Source: an uncultured Clostridia bacterium
GTDB lineage: Bacteria > Bacillota > Clostridia > TANB77 > CAG-508
Direction of reading: 5' to 3'
NCBI GenBank assembly: GCA_947628815.1
Contig: CANRBJ010000008.1
Coordinates: 1-63,368, forward strand
Length of the DNA: 63,368 nt
Shown: positions 28,519-38,017 of the stretch, piece after piece
Position numbering within the stretch: position 1 is the stretch's first letter
Layout: each line of letters begins with the position of its first letter
Notes under the pieces: generated by a model
The model's database searches: none
Told to the model about the DNA's origin: nothing
Seen by the model: the letters and a program-made list of their open reading frames with translations, nothing else
Translations under genes and position numbers: made by a program

Positions 28519-29604
28519 ATGAAAAAGTTATTATTTTCAGCAGTTGATTTAAATATAGGGGGAATTGAAACTGCTCTATTAACCTTAATTAACAATCTAG
28601 CACAAAAAGACTATGATATAACTCTTGTATTAGAAGAAAAAAAAGGAGTTTTTTTAACTAAGTTAAATTCAAAAATAAAAATAATTGAATATAAGCCAAA
28701 TAACAATCCGAATTTTTTTATTAGAAAAATTATTAATTTTTCTAAAAGAATAAAATTTACTTTACAGTATAAAAATAAATTTGACTTTTCTGCATCATTT
28801 GCAACATATTCTAGGATGGGGTCATTTGTTGCAAGAATAGCATCAAAAAATAATGCTTTATGGGGGCACAATGATTATTTAGAGTTGTATAAACATGATA
28901 AAGAAAAAGTAAAAGAATTTTTTGAAACTGTACATAGTAGCAAATTTAAAAAAATAATCTTTGTATCAAAAAAATCGTGCGAGACATTTTTAGAAGTTTA
29001 TCCAGAAAAAAAGGGTAGTGTTATTTTTTGTAATAACTTAATAGACTATGAAAAAATACAAACACTAGCACAAGAAAATATAAAAGAAAGAAAAACTAAA
29101 TACACTTTTGTAAATGTTGGAAGACATGATGAAACTCAAAAGAAATTAACAAGAATTTTAGAAGCAACAAAAAAGTTAAAACAAGAACATAACGATTTTG
29201 AAGTATGGTTTATTGGTGATGGAAAAGATACAAATACATATAAAGAACTAGCAAAAGAATATGAAATAGAAGAATATATAAAATTTTTAGGTGCCAAAAA
29301 AAATCCATATCCATACATAAAACTTGCAGATAGCATAATTTTAAGTTCAGATTATGAGGGATATCCAGTGGTTTTTGTAGAGGCATTTGTGCTAAAAAAG
29401 CCAATAATTACAACTAATGTTGCAGATGCAATGGCAGATATTGAAAATAAATTTGGAAAAGTTGTAGAAAAAAATTCAGAAGATATATATTTTGCAATGA
29501 AGGAATTTCTTGAAGAAGGATATGTAATAAAAGAAGAATTTAATCCAAAACAATTTAATAACGAAATTATGCAAAATATAGAAAAGATAATAGTAGGTGA
29601 ATAG
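28519..29604 (+). CDS. Family 4 glycosyltransferase
   Basis: 361 residues, GT-B fold. N-terminal acceptor-side motif NIGGIETALLTLI (glycine-rich GG-x-E), linker, then the C-terminal nucleotide-sugar half: FVNVGRHDETQKKLTRIL, WFIGDG, YIKFLGAKKNPYPYI and the E-x7-E motif in SSDYEGYPVVFVEAFVLKKP. It adds a sugar to a cell-surface glycan precursor in the cytoplasm; the sugar and linkage cannot be read from sequence. First gene of the locus. Confidence 0.88.
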   Translation: MKKLLFSAVDLNIGGIETALLTLINNLAQKDYDITLVLEEKKGVFLTKLNSKIKIIEYKPNNNPNFFIRKIINFSKRIKFTLQYKNKFDFSASFATYSRMGSFVARIASKNNALWGHNDYLELYKHDKEKVKEFFETVHSSKFKKIIFVSKKSCETFLEVYPEKKGSVIFCNNLIDYEKIQTLAQENIKERKTKYTFVNVGRHDETQKKLTRILEATKKLKQEHNDFEVWFIGDGKDTNTYKELAKEYEIEEYIKFLGAKKNPYPYIKLADSIILSSDYEGYPVVFVEAFVLKKPIITTNVADAMADIENKFGKVVEKNSEDIYFAMKEFLEEGYVIKEEFNPKQFNNEIMQNIEKIIVGE

Positions 29605-29608
29605 TAGA

Positions 29609-30550
29609 ATGCAAAAAATAAGTATAATTGTTCCAGTATATAACACGAAGGAACAATTAGATAAGTGTTTATCATCAATTGTATCACAAAAAGATAATAA
29701 CATAGAAGCAATTATAGTTAATGATGGATCTACTGATTCATCTGAAGATATAATATTACAGTATGTAAATAAATATCCGAATTTGTTTTATTATTATAAA
29801 AAAGAAAATACAGGGGTATCTGATGCTAGAAACTTTGGTTTAGATAAAGCAAAGGGGGATTATATTTTATTTATTGATTCTGATGACTATATTGATGAAC
29901 ATTTAATAGAAAACTTAAAAAAACATATGGATAGCAATACTGAGATAATTAAATTTAAAGCAAGTTTTGTAGAACAAGGAAAAATTACAAAAATAGATGG
30001 GCCAATCTTTAACCAAACAACAGGAGAAAATGCTTTTAATTTATTAGTTGGTAAAGACATAATGTTTGATGCTGTATGGGTATATTTATTTAAAAAAGAC
30101 TTATTTACAAAAAATATGAGATTTCGTACAGGCACATATCATGAAGATTTTGGATTAATTCCTTTAATGGTGCTAAATGCAAAAAGCGTTATTTCTACCG
30201 ATATACAGGGCTATTATTATGTACAAACAACAAATAGCATAACAAGAAACAAAGATTATGAAAAAACTATTAAAAGTTTTGAAGATACTTTATTGCATTA
30301 TGATAATATGTTACAATTTATTAGCAATCTTAGTGTTTCAAAAACGACTAAAGAAAATGTAAAAAGGTATTATACAAATGCAGTTTTATTAAGGTTAGAA
30401 GCAATAAAAAAGGAAGATAGAAAACAGTATATTAAACAAATTAAGAAAAGAAGGATGATACAAAATATTAAAGCAAATAACCTAAAACAACTAGTAAAAA
30501 GAATTATATTAGATATAAATATAAATTGGTATTTAAAAATTAGAAAATAG
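29609..30550 (+). CDS. Family 2 glycosyltransferase
   Basis: 313 residues from ATG 29609 (MQKISIIVPVYN); the upstream in-frame GTG 29597 overlaps the previous gene and the AGGTGA site. GT-A fold: IIVNDGSTD, NTGVSDARNFGL and the D-x-D-like IDSDDY. The C-terminal third is helical and Lys-rich, as is common in wall-glycan GT2 enzymes. Sugar unknown. Tightly packed in the operon (4-bp gap). Confidence 0.88.
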   Translation: MQKISIIVPVYNTKEQLDKCLSSIVSQKDNNIEAIIVNDGSTDSSEDIILQYVNKYPNLFYYYKKENTGVSDARNFGLDKAKGDYILFIDSDDYIDEHLIENLKKHMDSNTEIIKFKASFVEQGKITKIDGPIFNQTTGENAFNLLVGKDIMFDAVWVYLFKKDLFTKNMRFRTGTYHEDFGLIPLMVLNAKSVISTDIQGYYYVQTTNSITRNKDYEKTIKSFEDTLLHYDNMLQFISNLSVSKTTKENVKRYYTNAVLLRLEAIKKEDRKQYIKQIKKRRMIQNIKANNLKQLVKRIILDININWYLKIRK

Positions 30551-30561
30551 AAGGTAAAAAT

Positions 30562-31539
30562 ATGGTAAAAGTAAGTGTTATTATACCAGTATATAATGGA
30601 GAAAAATATATAAAACCTTGTTTAGATAGTGTTTTTAAGCAAACTTTAGAAGAAATTGAAGTTATTGTTATTAATGATGCTTCAAAAGACAATACAAAAA
30701 GTATATTAAACGATTATAAAAATAAATTTCCAAATAAAATGAAAATTATAGAAAAAGAAAAAAACGAAGGTCAGGGTGTAGCACGAAATAAAGGAATTGA
30801 TCTTGCAAGTGGAGAATTTCTAACTTTTGTAGATTCAGATGATACAATAGAAAATGATATGCTTAGAACACTGTATGAAGAAGCAATAAGGCAAGAAGCG
30901 GATGTTGTGGTTTGTGATTACTATGAGATTAAAAATGATAAAAAAGAAATAAAAAAAGCAATTCCACAAAAGACACAAGATATTAAAAAAGATTATGTTA
31001 TATCTATTGCAGGACCATGTAATAAATTAATATGTACAGAGCTTTTAAAAAAACACAAACTACATTTCCTAGAAACAGGAATATATGAAGATATTTCTAT
31101 GATACCATTAATTGGAATATATGCAAAAAAAATTGTTTATATTGAAAAACCATACTACAACTATTTAATACGAGAAGGTTCTACTATGAGGCAGAAAACT
31201 TTTAATAAAAAGTTACTATCTATATATAATGCATTAGAATGCTTATCTAAAGGTTTTAAAGAATCTTCTAAGCAAGAAGAATATAAAAATGAATTAGAAT
31301 TTATTTATATTAAACATTTACTATATGGTGGAACTGGAAGATTTTTAGAATACAAAGAAGGAAAGGCAGAAGTAAAAAAAATCAATAAAATTATTAAAGA
31401 GAAATTTCCTAGTTGGAGAAAGAATATATATTACAAAAAGCAAGGAAAATTGTTTAAATTAAATTGTAATATTTTTTATTCAAATAATTTACTGCTTATA
31501 AGTATTTTCCAAAAACTAAAAGCAATAGTAAAAGGATAA
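30562..31539 (+). CDS. Family 2 glycosyltransferase
   Basis: 325 residues. Starts VKVSVIIPVYNGEKYIKPCL, with VINDASKDNT, GQGVARNKGI and VDSDDTI (metal-binding D-x-D type). Related in plan to the previous gene but clearly different in sequence. A basic C-terminal tail may associate with the membrane. Adds a sugar in the same glycan pathway; donor unknown. Confidence 0.88.
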   Translation: MVKVSVIIPVYNGEKYIKPCLDSVFKQTLEEIEVIVINDASKDNTKSILNDYKNKFPNKMKIIEKEKNEGQGVARNKGIDLASGEFLTFVDSDDTIENDMLRTLYEEAIRQEADVVVCDYYEIKNDKKEIKKAIPQKTQDIKKDYVISIAGPCNKLICTELLKKHKLHFLETGIYEDISMIPLIGIYAKKIVYIEKPYYNYLIREGSTMRQKTFNKKLLSIYNALECLSKGFKESSKQEEYKNELEFIYIKHLLYGGTGRFLEYKEGKAEVKKINKIIKEKFPSWRKNIYYKKQGKLFKLNCNIFYSNNLLLISIFQKLKAIVKG

Positions 31540-31569
31540 AATAACGAAAGGGGAACATAGTTAGAAAAA

Positions 31570-32973
31570 ATGAAACTATTACAAGAAAAAATAAACGTAC
31601 AAAATATATTACTATTATTCATAATAGCACAACCAATTATAGATATTATAACAAGTTTAAGCATTGAATATTTAAAACTTTCTATTACATTTGGAATTAT
31701 TATACGAACAATATTTATGGTAGGTGTTGCTATATTAGGAGTATTAAAGGCAAAAAAGAAATATAAAATAGGAATGGGCATTTATTATGGTGCATTACTT
31801 ACATATATGATTGGATTTTTGATAGATAGTTACATAACAAATGGAACAAATTTATTATTTGTGCAAATAAAAGGACTTGTAAAAACATTCTATTTACCAA
31901 TTATCATAGTGGCATTAATACCAATATTTAAAGAATACAAAATTAACGTTAGTAGAAAGGTATTACAAATATCTTTAACAATTTATGTAATTACAATATT
32001 TATTACAAGCATAATTGGAATTGCGTTTCCAACATATAAAGTAGGAGATAAAGCAGGAACTGTTGGACTGTTTTATTCTGCAAATGAAATAGGAGCTATA
32101 CTATGCTTGCTTGCACCATTTTTATTGGTAGATTTCATGAATAAGAAAGTACCTATATATAATTGGATTTCCTTGTTGCTACTTGCATACTCTATATTAC
32201 AAATAGGAACGAAAGTACCGTATTTTAGCTTTATTATGTTAATGGTATGCCTTATATTTGTATGTCTTATTAAAATAAGGGAAAAATATTTTTATAAAAA
32301 AGCAGGAATGTTTTTAAGTGTACTTGTCGCAGTTTATTTAGTAACAGGTTTAACACCAGTAGGAAGTAATTTAAGAAATATTTATGGTGACATATTTTTA
32401 GTAACACCAGAAATGTTTAAAACTGATGTAGAACCACCTAAACCAGAAGTAAAAATTGAAAGTATAGAAGAATTAAAAACAGTATCAGTAAGTGGAAGGA
32501 ATGATTTTCTAAAAGAAAATAAGAAAAAATTTATAAACAGTAGCTTAAAAAATAAGTTTATAGGTATAGGATTTATAGATAATAAAGATGGCCAAATACA
32601 AGAATTGAAATTAACAGAAATGGATTATTATGATATTTTATTTTGCAGTGGAATTATAGGAACAATACTATTTGCAATTCCAACACTTGGTTTAGTAATT
32701 ACATTAATTTATAATACTATAAAAAAGAAAAACAAGATACAAATAGAAGTAATATATTCAATAGTTATGTCAGGAGTAGTAGCAATGCTTGCAGGACATG
32801 TTTTAGTTTCACCAGCTGTTAGCATATACATAGCAATTATATTATTAAGATATAATTTTGAATTACAAGATATACAAATAAATAATGTAAAAAAAGAAAA
32901 CGAAGATAATGAAAAGAGGAATTATGAAGAAAATAACGATACTAGCATTGCACTTGGGAGTAGGGGGAATTGA
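31570..32973 (+). CDS. Polytopic membrane protein, O-antigen ligase/polymerase-like
   Basis: 467 residues with about 10-12 membrane helices and one long outside loop at about 265-345 that contains SGRNDFL (the R-x-x-F-type motif often seen in Wzy/WaaL-like loops). The family joins or polymerises glycan units on the outer face of the membrane. Its 3' end overlaps the next gene by 50 bp in another frame. Role inferred from topology and neighbours; whether polymerase or ligase cannot be decided. Confidence 0.75.
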   Translation: MKLLQEKINVQNILLLFIIAQPIIDIITSLSIEYLKLSITFGIIIRTIFMVGVAILGVLKAKKKYKIGMGIYYGALLTYMIGFLIDSYITNGTNLLFVQIKGLVKTFYLPIIIVALIPIFKEYKINVSRKVLQISLTIYVITIFITSIIGIAFPTYKVGDKAGTVGLFYSANEIGAILCLLAPFLLVDFMNKKVPIYNWISLLLLAYSILQIGTKVPYFSFIMLMVCLIFVCLIKIREKYFYKKAGMFLSVLVAVYLVTGLTPVGSNLRNIYGDIFLVTPEMFKTDVEPPKPEVKIESIEELKTVSVSGRNDFLKENKKKFINSSLKNKFIGIGFIDNKDGQIQELKLTEMDYYDILFCSGIIGTILFAIPTLGLVITLIYNTIKKKNKIQIEVIYSIVMSGVVAMLAGHVLVSPAVSIYIAIILLRYNFELQDIQINNVKKENEDNEKRNYEENNDTSIALGSRGN

Positions 32974-34057
32974 AAAAGCAATTGCAACTTTAAGTAATAT
33001 TTTGATAAAAAAATATGAAGTAGAGATTATTTCAACATACCAAATAGAAAAAGAACCAGCATTTGCAATAAATGAAAAAGTAAAGATTAAATATTTAATG
33101 CCAGAAACAAAACCAAATGTAAAGGAATTTAAACAAGCAGTTCATAAATTTCAAATAGTAAAAATACTAAAAGAAGGAATAAAAGCTATTCGTATTCTTT
33201 ATTTAAGAAAGAAATTAATGGTAAAAGCAATAAAGGAATTATCGTGTGATATTGCTATATCTACACGAGATATTCATAACAAGTGGCTTGGTAAATATGG
33301 AAAAAAGGAAATTATAAAAATAGCACAAGAACATAACAATAATGGAAATGCAAGATATGTAAAAAGAATAGTTAAATCTATAAAAAATATGGACTATTTT
33401 CTACCTGTATCTAAACAACTTCAAGAATTATACAAAAAAGAGATAAAGGGTGACAAGCCAAAATGCCTGTATATTCCACATTGTTTAAAAAAATATCCCG
33501 AAAGAGTTTCAAGTTTAGAAGAAAAAAATATTCTTGCTATTGGTAGATTATCAGAAGAAAAAGGATTTTTAGACTTAGTAGATATATATGAAAATGTAAG
33601 CAAAATACATCCAGATTGGCATTTAAATATTGCAGGAGATGGTAACCAAAGAGAAGTACTTGAAGCAAAAATAAATGAAAAAAATTTACAAAATGGTATT
33701 ACATTACTAGGTTTTCAAAATGAAGATGAATTGGAAAAACTCTTTTTAAAATCATCAATTTATGTAATGACATCAATACATGAAAGCTTTGGTTTAGTTT
33801 TAATAGAAGCCCAAAGTTTTGGATTACCGTTACTTGCCTTTGATAGTGCCCAAGGGCCAAAAGAAATTATAGTAAATAATGAAACTGGTTTTTTAATACA
33901 AGATCGTAATAAAGATGAGATGGCAAAAAAAATAGATGAGCTAATAACTAACCAAGAATTAAGAAGAAAATTAGGACAAGCATCAAGGCAACAATCAGAA
34001 AGTTATAAAATGGAAAACGTAGAAAAAATTTGGTGGGAGTTCTTAAATAAAGTGTAA
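32924..34057 (+). CDS. Family 4 glycosyltransferase
   Basis: 377 residues from ATG 32924 (AAGAGGA just upstream; ATG 32909 is an in-frame alternative). N-terminal GVGGIEKAIATL, then LAIGRLSEEKGFLDLV, NIAGDG, ITLLGFQNEDELEKLF and the E-x7-E segment HESFGLVLIEAQSFGLP. Conserved donor-site residues for a nucleotide sugar are all present. The start lies within the end of the preceding gene. Confidence 0.88.
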   Translation: MKKITILALHLGVGGIEKAIATLSNILIKKYEVEIISTYQIEKEPAFAINEKVKIKYLMPETKPNVKEFKQAVHKFQIVKILKEGIKAIRILYLRKKLMVKAIKELSCDIAISTRDIHNKWLGKYGKKEIIKIAQEHNNNGNARYVKRIVKSIKNMDYFLPVSKQLQELYKKEIKGDKPKCLYIPHCLKKYPERVSSLEEKNILAIGRLSEEKGFLDLVDIYENVSKIHPDWHLNIAGDGNQREVLEAKINEKNLQNGITLLGFQNEDELEKLFLKSSIYVMTSIHESFGLVLIEAQSFGLPLLAFDSAQGPKEIIVNNETGFLIQDRNKDEMAKKIDELITNQELRRKLGQASRQQSESYKMENVEKIWWEFLNKV

Positions 34058-34095
34058 AAGTTATTACAGTTTTTTTATAAAATGTTAATATAAGT

Positions 34096-34124
34096 TTGAA
34101 ATTAAAACGAACTAATGGTATAAT
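34096..34124 (+). promoter_or_regulatory. Internal promoter before the ABC exporter
   Basis: TTGAAA (34096-34101), a 17-bp spacer and TATAAT (34119-34124). This explains why the open frame from the TTG at 34096 is not the true start: the first 20 codons are promoter DNA. Confidence 0.75.
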
Positions 34125-34155
34125 TGCAAAAAACGAATACGGGAGGAAAGTAAGA

Positions 34156-34890
34156 TTGAAAGAAGATGTAGCAATACATGTAGAGCATGTAGAAAAGTCT
34201 TTTAATATATTCTATGATAAAACTAATACGATGAAAGAAAAAATATTGTTTTGGAATAGAGGAAAAAAAGAAGTAAGAACTATTTTAAAGGATATTAATT
34301 TAGAAATAAAAAAAGGGGAGATTGTTGGTTTAATTGGAGTAAACGGAAGCGGAAAGTCTACTTTATTAAAACTAATGACTAAAATTATTTATCCAACTAA
34401 AGGAAAATTAGAAACAAATGGAAAGTTAACATCTCTTTTGGAGTTAGGAGCAGGGTTTCACCCAGATTTTTCAGGAAGAGAAAATATATATTTTAATGCA
34501 TCCATTTTTGGGTTAACACGAAAAGAAATTGAAAGTAGAATGGATAAGATTATAGAGTTTTCAGAATTACAAGACTTTATAGATAATCCTGTTAGGACAT
34601 ATTCATCAGGAATGTATATGAGGCTTGCATTTTCGGTTGCAATTAATGTAGATGCAGATATTTTATTAATAGATGAAATTTTATCAGTTGGAGACCAACA
34701 TTTCCAAGAAAAATGTTTTGAAAAAATAGAAGAACTAAAAAAAGAGGGAAAAACCATAGTTTTTGTTACACATGGAATGGATTCAGTAAAGAGATTTTGT
34801 ACAAGAGCAGTATGGTTGCATAAAGGTGAAATTAAGATGGATGGCGATACAAATACTGTTATTGAAAAATATATACAAGAGACAGCCTAA
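34156..34890 (+). CDS. Polysaccharide/teichoic-acid exporter ATPase (TagH/Wzt-like)
   Basis: 244 residues from TTG 34156, chosen because GGGAGG at 34141-34146 is 9 bp upstream and the family start (hydrophobic-x-V-E-x-V-x-K-S-F-N) follows. Walker A GVNGSGKST (61-69), signature YSSGMYMRL, Walker B ILLIDEIL, and H-loop VTHG. It lacks the extra C-terminal sugar-binding domain of some Wzt proteins. With the next gene it forms an ABC-2 exporter that moves lipid-linked glycan across the membrane. Confidence 0.92.
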   Translation: MKEDVAIHVEHVEKSFNIFYDKTNTMKEKILFWNRGKKEVRTILKDINLEIKKGEIVGLIGVNGSGKSTLLKLMTKIIYPTKGKLETNGKLTSLLELGAGFHPDFSGRENIYFNASIFGLTRKEIESRMDKIIEFSELQDFIDNPVRTYSSGMYMRLAFSVAINVDADILLIDEILSVGDQHFQEKCFEKIEELKKEGKTIVFVTHGMDSVKRFCTRAVWLHKGEIKMDGDTNTVIEKYIQETA

Positions 34891-34905
34891 AAGAAAGGGG
34901 AAAAA

Positions 34906-35679
34906 ATGAACGTATTTAAAGAATTATATAAATATAAAGAATTATTAAGAAGTAATACAAAAAAAGAAGTACGAGGAAAATATAAAAATTCATTTTTGGG
35001 TGTACTATGGTCGTTTTTAAATCCATTGTTACAAATAATGGTATATGCCATTGTTTTCCCATTTATACTAAAAAACAATCAAGATCACTATGTTGTGTTC
35101 CTATGCTGTGGTATTATTCCATGGAACTTTTTTGCAACAGCAATCATTCGTTCTTCTTCTACGATTATTGAAAATGGAAATATTGTAAAAAAAGTATACT
35201 TTCCAAGAGAAATTTTACCAATATCTATAGTTACAAGTGAAACAATTAACTTTTTAATATCAACAGTAATTATACTTGCTTTTGTTCTTTGTGATGGAGT
35301 AGCACTAACTGCATATGTATTATATTATCCATTCATATTACTGGTGCAGTATATATTAATTTTAACAATATCTTTTATTGTATCATCTGTAACAGTATAT
35401 GTTCGAGATTTACAACATTTAATTAGTGTTGCTTTACAATTATTTTTTTATGCGACTCCGATTGTATATGCTTCAAATTTAATTCCGGAAAGTGTAGCTT
35501 GGGTACTAAAGTTAAACCCTATGACTTACATTATTAATGGATATCGTGATATATTTTTAAACCAAACAGCACCAGATGTAAAAACACTATTTATTTTACT
35601 TACAGGACTTATTGTGGCTTGTGTTATTTCATATATGATTTTCCACAAGCTACAAAAAGGATTTGCAGAGGAACTATAA
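34906..35679 (+). CDS. Polysaccharide/teichoic-acid exporter permease (TagG/Wzm-like)
   Basis: 257 residues with six membrane segments. Typical ABC-2 permease features: cytoplasmic amphipathic start with KEVRGKYKNSFLGVLWSFLNPL, then SITIV-like helices, YVRDLQHLI coupling segment and YATPIVY-x-LIP with LNPMTYIINGYRDIF. Partner of the ATPase 15 bp upstream. Confidence 0.92.
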   Translation: MNVFKELYKYKELLRSNTKKEVRGKYKNSFLGVLWSFLNPLLQIMVYAIVFPFILKNNQDHYVVFLCCGIIPWNFFATAIIRSSSTIIENGNIVKKVYFPREILPISIVTSETINFLISTVIILAFVLCDGVALTAYVLYYPFILLVQYILILTISFIVSSVTVYVRDLQHLISVALQLFFYATPIVYASNLIPESVAWVLKLNPMTYIINGYRDIFLNQTAPDVKTLFILLTGLIVACVISYMIFHKLQKGFAEEL

Positions 35680-35715
35680 ATGAACTATAAAACGAAAGGA
35701 ATAATGGAATAAGAT

Positions 35716-38007
35716 ATGGAAAAAAAATATTTTGATTTTACAAAAGAACCAGGAAAAGTATTACAAAAGCAATCGAACTATCATAATGAGGAACCTGTTA
35801 TTTCTGTTATTATGCCTTTTTATAATGATAAGGACTATATTGAACAAGCAGTTAATAGCATATTGAATCAAACATTTTCTTTGTTTGAATTATTAATTAT
35901 AGACGATGGCTCTAAAGAGACCGAAAGTTTAGAAAAGCTAAAAGAAATTGAAAAAATGGATTCTAGAATTAGAGTATTACATAAAGAAAATGAAGGTCTT
36001 GCAGCAACAAGAGACTATGGAGTAGCACATTCCTCAGAATCAACAAAATATCTAATGATTTTAGATTCTGATGATGTTATTGATGAAACTTTTTTAGAAT
36101 GTGCATATTGGACATTAGAGACAAACAAAAAAGCAGCATGGGCATATTCTGATTCAGTAGGATTTGGTGAGCAAGAATACTTATGGAATAAGTGCTTTGA
36201 TTCAAATTTATTAAAAAAGGAAAATTTTTTAGTAGCAACATCACTTATAAGAAAAGCCGATTTTCTAGAAGTAAATGGGTATGAATTAAGGGAAAAAGCA
36301 GTAAATGAAGATTGGAATTTTTGGCTTAAGTTAATAGCTAAAGGTAAATTTCCAGTTCATATGAATTATTATGGAATTTGGTATAGAAGAAAAGTACAAG
36401 GGGAACTTGCAAATTCTAGAAATAATAAAAAAAGAGCAATAGAAATTATTAATGAAACTGCTAAAACGATTACAAAAAGAGTAAATGCAATTCAATATCC
36501 TAGAAAAGATTATAATTGGGATGGTATTGTAGAAAAGATAGAAAATATGCAATTACCAACATTTAGTGAAAATAAAAAAATAAATATATTAATGATGGTT
36601 CCATGGATGGTTACAGGAGGAGCTGACAAATTTAACCTAGATTTATTAGAAGGGTTAGATAAGGAAAAGTTTAATGTAACTATAATAACTACAGAACCAA
36701 ATACGAATGAATATAGGCAACAATTCGAAAAATACGGTAATGTGTACGATTTAACCACTTTTCTAGATAAAAAATATTGGATAACTTTTATAAATAGTAT
36801 AATTGAAACAAGAAATATTAATTTAATATTTAATACTAATTCTAAATTTGGTTATTCAACATTACCATATTTAAAGGCAAAACATCCACAAATTCCAATT
36901 ATCGATTATATACATATGGAAGAATGGTATAACAGAAATGGTGGATATTCAAGAGATTCAAGTATGGTTTCATCGGTTATAGATAAAACATTACTATGTA
37001 ATAGGAATAGCCAAAAAGTTTTAGAAGAGCATTTTAAAAGGAAGTCAGAGGAATTAGAAACAGTTTATATTGGTGTAGATGAAAAAGAATATGATTCATC
37101 TAAATATAACAAAGAAGAAATAATAGAAAGATATAAAATTAAAACTGATAAAAAATATATTATTAGCTACATTTGCCGTATTGCAAACCAAAAAAGACCA
37201 TATTTATTTATGGAAATTTTAAAAGAATTAAAGAAAACTCGAAATGATTTCCTAGTATTAATTGTAGGAGATGGCAATATGCTTTCTGGTGTAATGGCAA
37301 AAGCAAAAGAGTATAAATTAACAGATTGTATTAAATTTTTAGGAAATATTTCAAAAACAAAAGAAATATATAAAATTAGTGATATAACTGTTAACTGTTC
37401 TATTAAAGAAGGACTTGCGCTTACTTCTTATGAATCGCTAGCAATGGGAGTTCCTGTTGTTTCTAGTGATGTAGGAGGTCAAAAAGAGTTAATTAATGAG
37501 GAAGTAGGAGTAATAGTTCCATGTTTACAAAAAGAAACAGAGATTAATAATTTTAAATATAAAAAAGAAGAAGTTCAAAATTATGTAGACGCTATTAATA
37601 AAGTATTAAACAACTTACAAGCTTATAAAGATAAATGTAGAAAGCGTATATTAAAAGATTTTACAATAGACCATATGGTAAGAAAAATGAGTAACATTTT
37701 TGAAACAGTAAAAAATAATCCAAATGCAGAAAAAATAGAAAACGGTAAAAAACTTGCAGATAATTTAGAAATTACAAAAGAAGTAATTAATCTTCATTTA
37801 ATGGCAACAAAACAAGAATATGCCTGGTTTTGTGAAGAGTATTATAATAATTTTTATGGGGGTTATGCAGCAGATTTAAGCATAAAGGATAAATTATGGT
37901 GCAATCCGCTATGGCGAGTTTTTGTACGATTTTTACAAAAAACAGGTATTATGAAATTGATTAAAAATAGTAAATTGGGCAAAAAAGTAAAGAAAATGAT
38001 TGAATAG
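35716..38007 (+). CDS. Bifunctional glycosyltransferase: GT2 fused to GT4
   Basis: 763 residues. The N-terminal GT-A domain (about 25-230) has ISVIMPFYND, IIDDGSKE, NEGLAATRDYG and LDSDDVID. The C-terminal GT-B domain (about 290-650) has MMVPWMVTGGADKFNLDLL, SYICRIANQKRPYLF, LIVGDGNM and EGLALTSYESLAMGVPVVSS. A helical, Trp-rich tail of about 100 residues follows. Two activities in one chain suggest addition of two sugars in a row or priming plus extension. Its end overlaps the next open frame by 8 bp. Activity and sugars are not readable from sequence. Confidence 0.85.
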   Translation: MEKKYFDFTKEPGKVLQKQSNYHNEEPVISVIMPFYNDKDYIEQAVNSILNQTFSLFELLIIDDGSKETESLEKLKEIEKMDSRIRVLHKENEGLAATRDYGVAHSSESTKYLMILDSDDVIDETFLECAYWTLETNKKAAWAYSDSVGFGEQEYLWNKCFDSNLLKKENFLVATSLIRKADFLEVNGYELREKAVNEDWNFWLKLIAKGKFPVHMNYYGIWYRRKVQGELANSRNNKKRAIEIINETAKTITKRVNAIQYPRKDYNWDGIVEKIENMQLPTFSENKKINILMMVPWMVTGGADKFNLDLLEGLDKEKFNVTIITTEPNTNEYRQQFEKYGNVYDLTTFLDKKYWITFINSIIETRNINLIFNTNSKFGYSTLPYLKAKHPQIPIIDYIHMEEWYNRNGGYSRDSSMVSSVIDKTLLCNRNSQKVLEEHFKRKSEELETVYIGVDEKEYDSSKYNKEEIIERYKIKTDKKYIISYICRIANQKRPYLFMEILKELKKTRNDFLVLIVGDGNMLSGVMAKAKEYKLTDCIKFLGNISKTKEIYKISDITVNCSIKEGLALTSYESLAMGVPVVSSDVGGQKELINEEVGVIVPCLQKETEINNFKYKKEEVQNYVDAINKVLNNLQAYKDKCRKRILKDFTIDHMVRKMSNIFETVKNNPNAEKIENGKKLADNLEITKEVINLHLMATKQEYAWFCEEYYNNFYGGYAADLSIKDKLWCNPLWRVFVRFLQKTGIMKLIKNSKLGKKVKKMIE

Positions 38008-38017
38008 GCGAGGTACT

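Noticed and set aside
34096-34155. Upstream TTG start for the exporter ATPase
   Set aside because: That stretch carries a -35/-10 promoter and lacks a ribosome site, while TTG 34156 has GGGAGG at good spacing.
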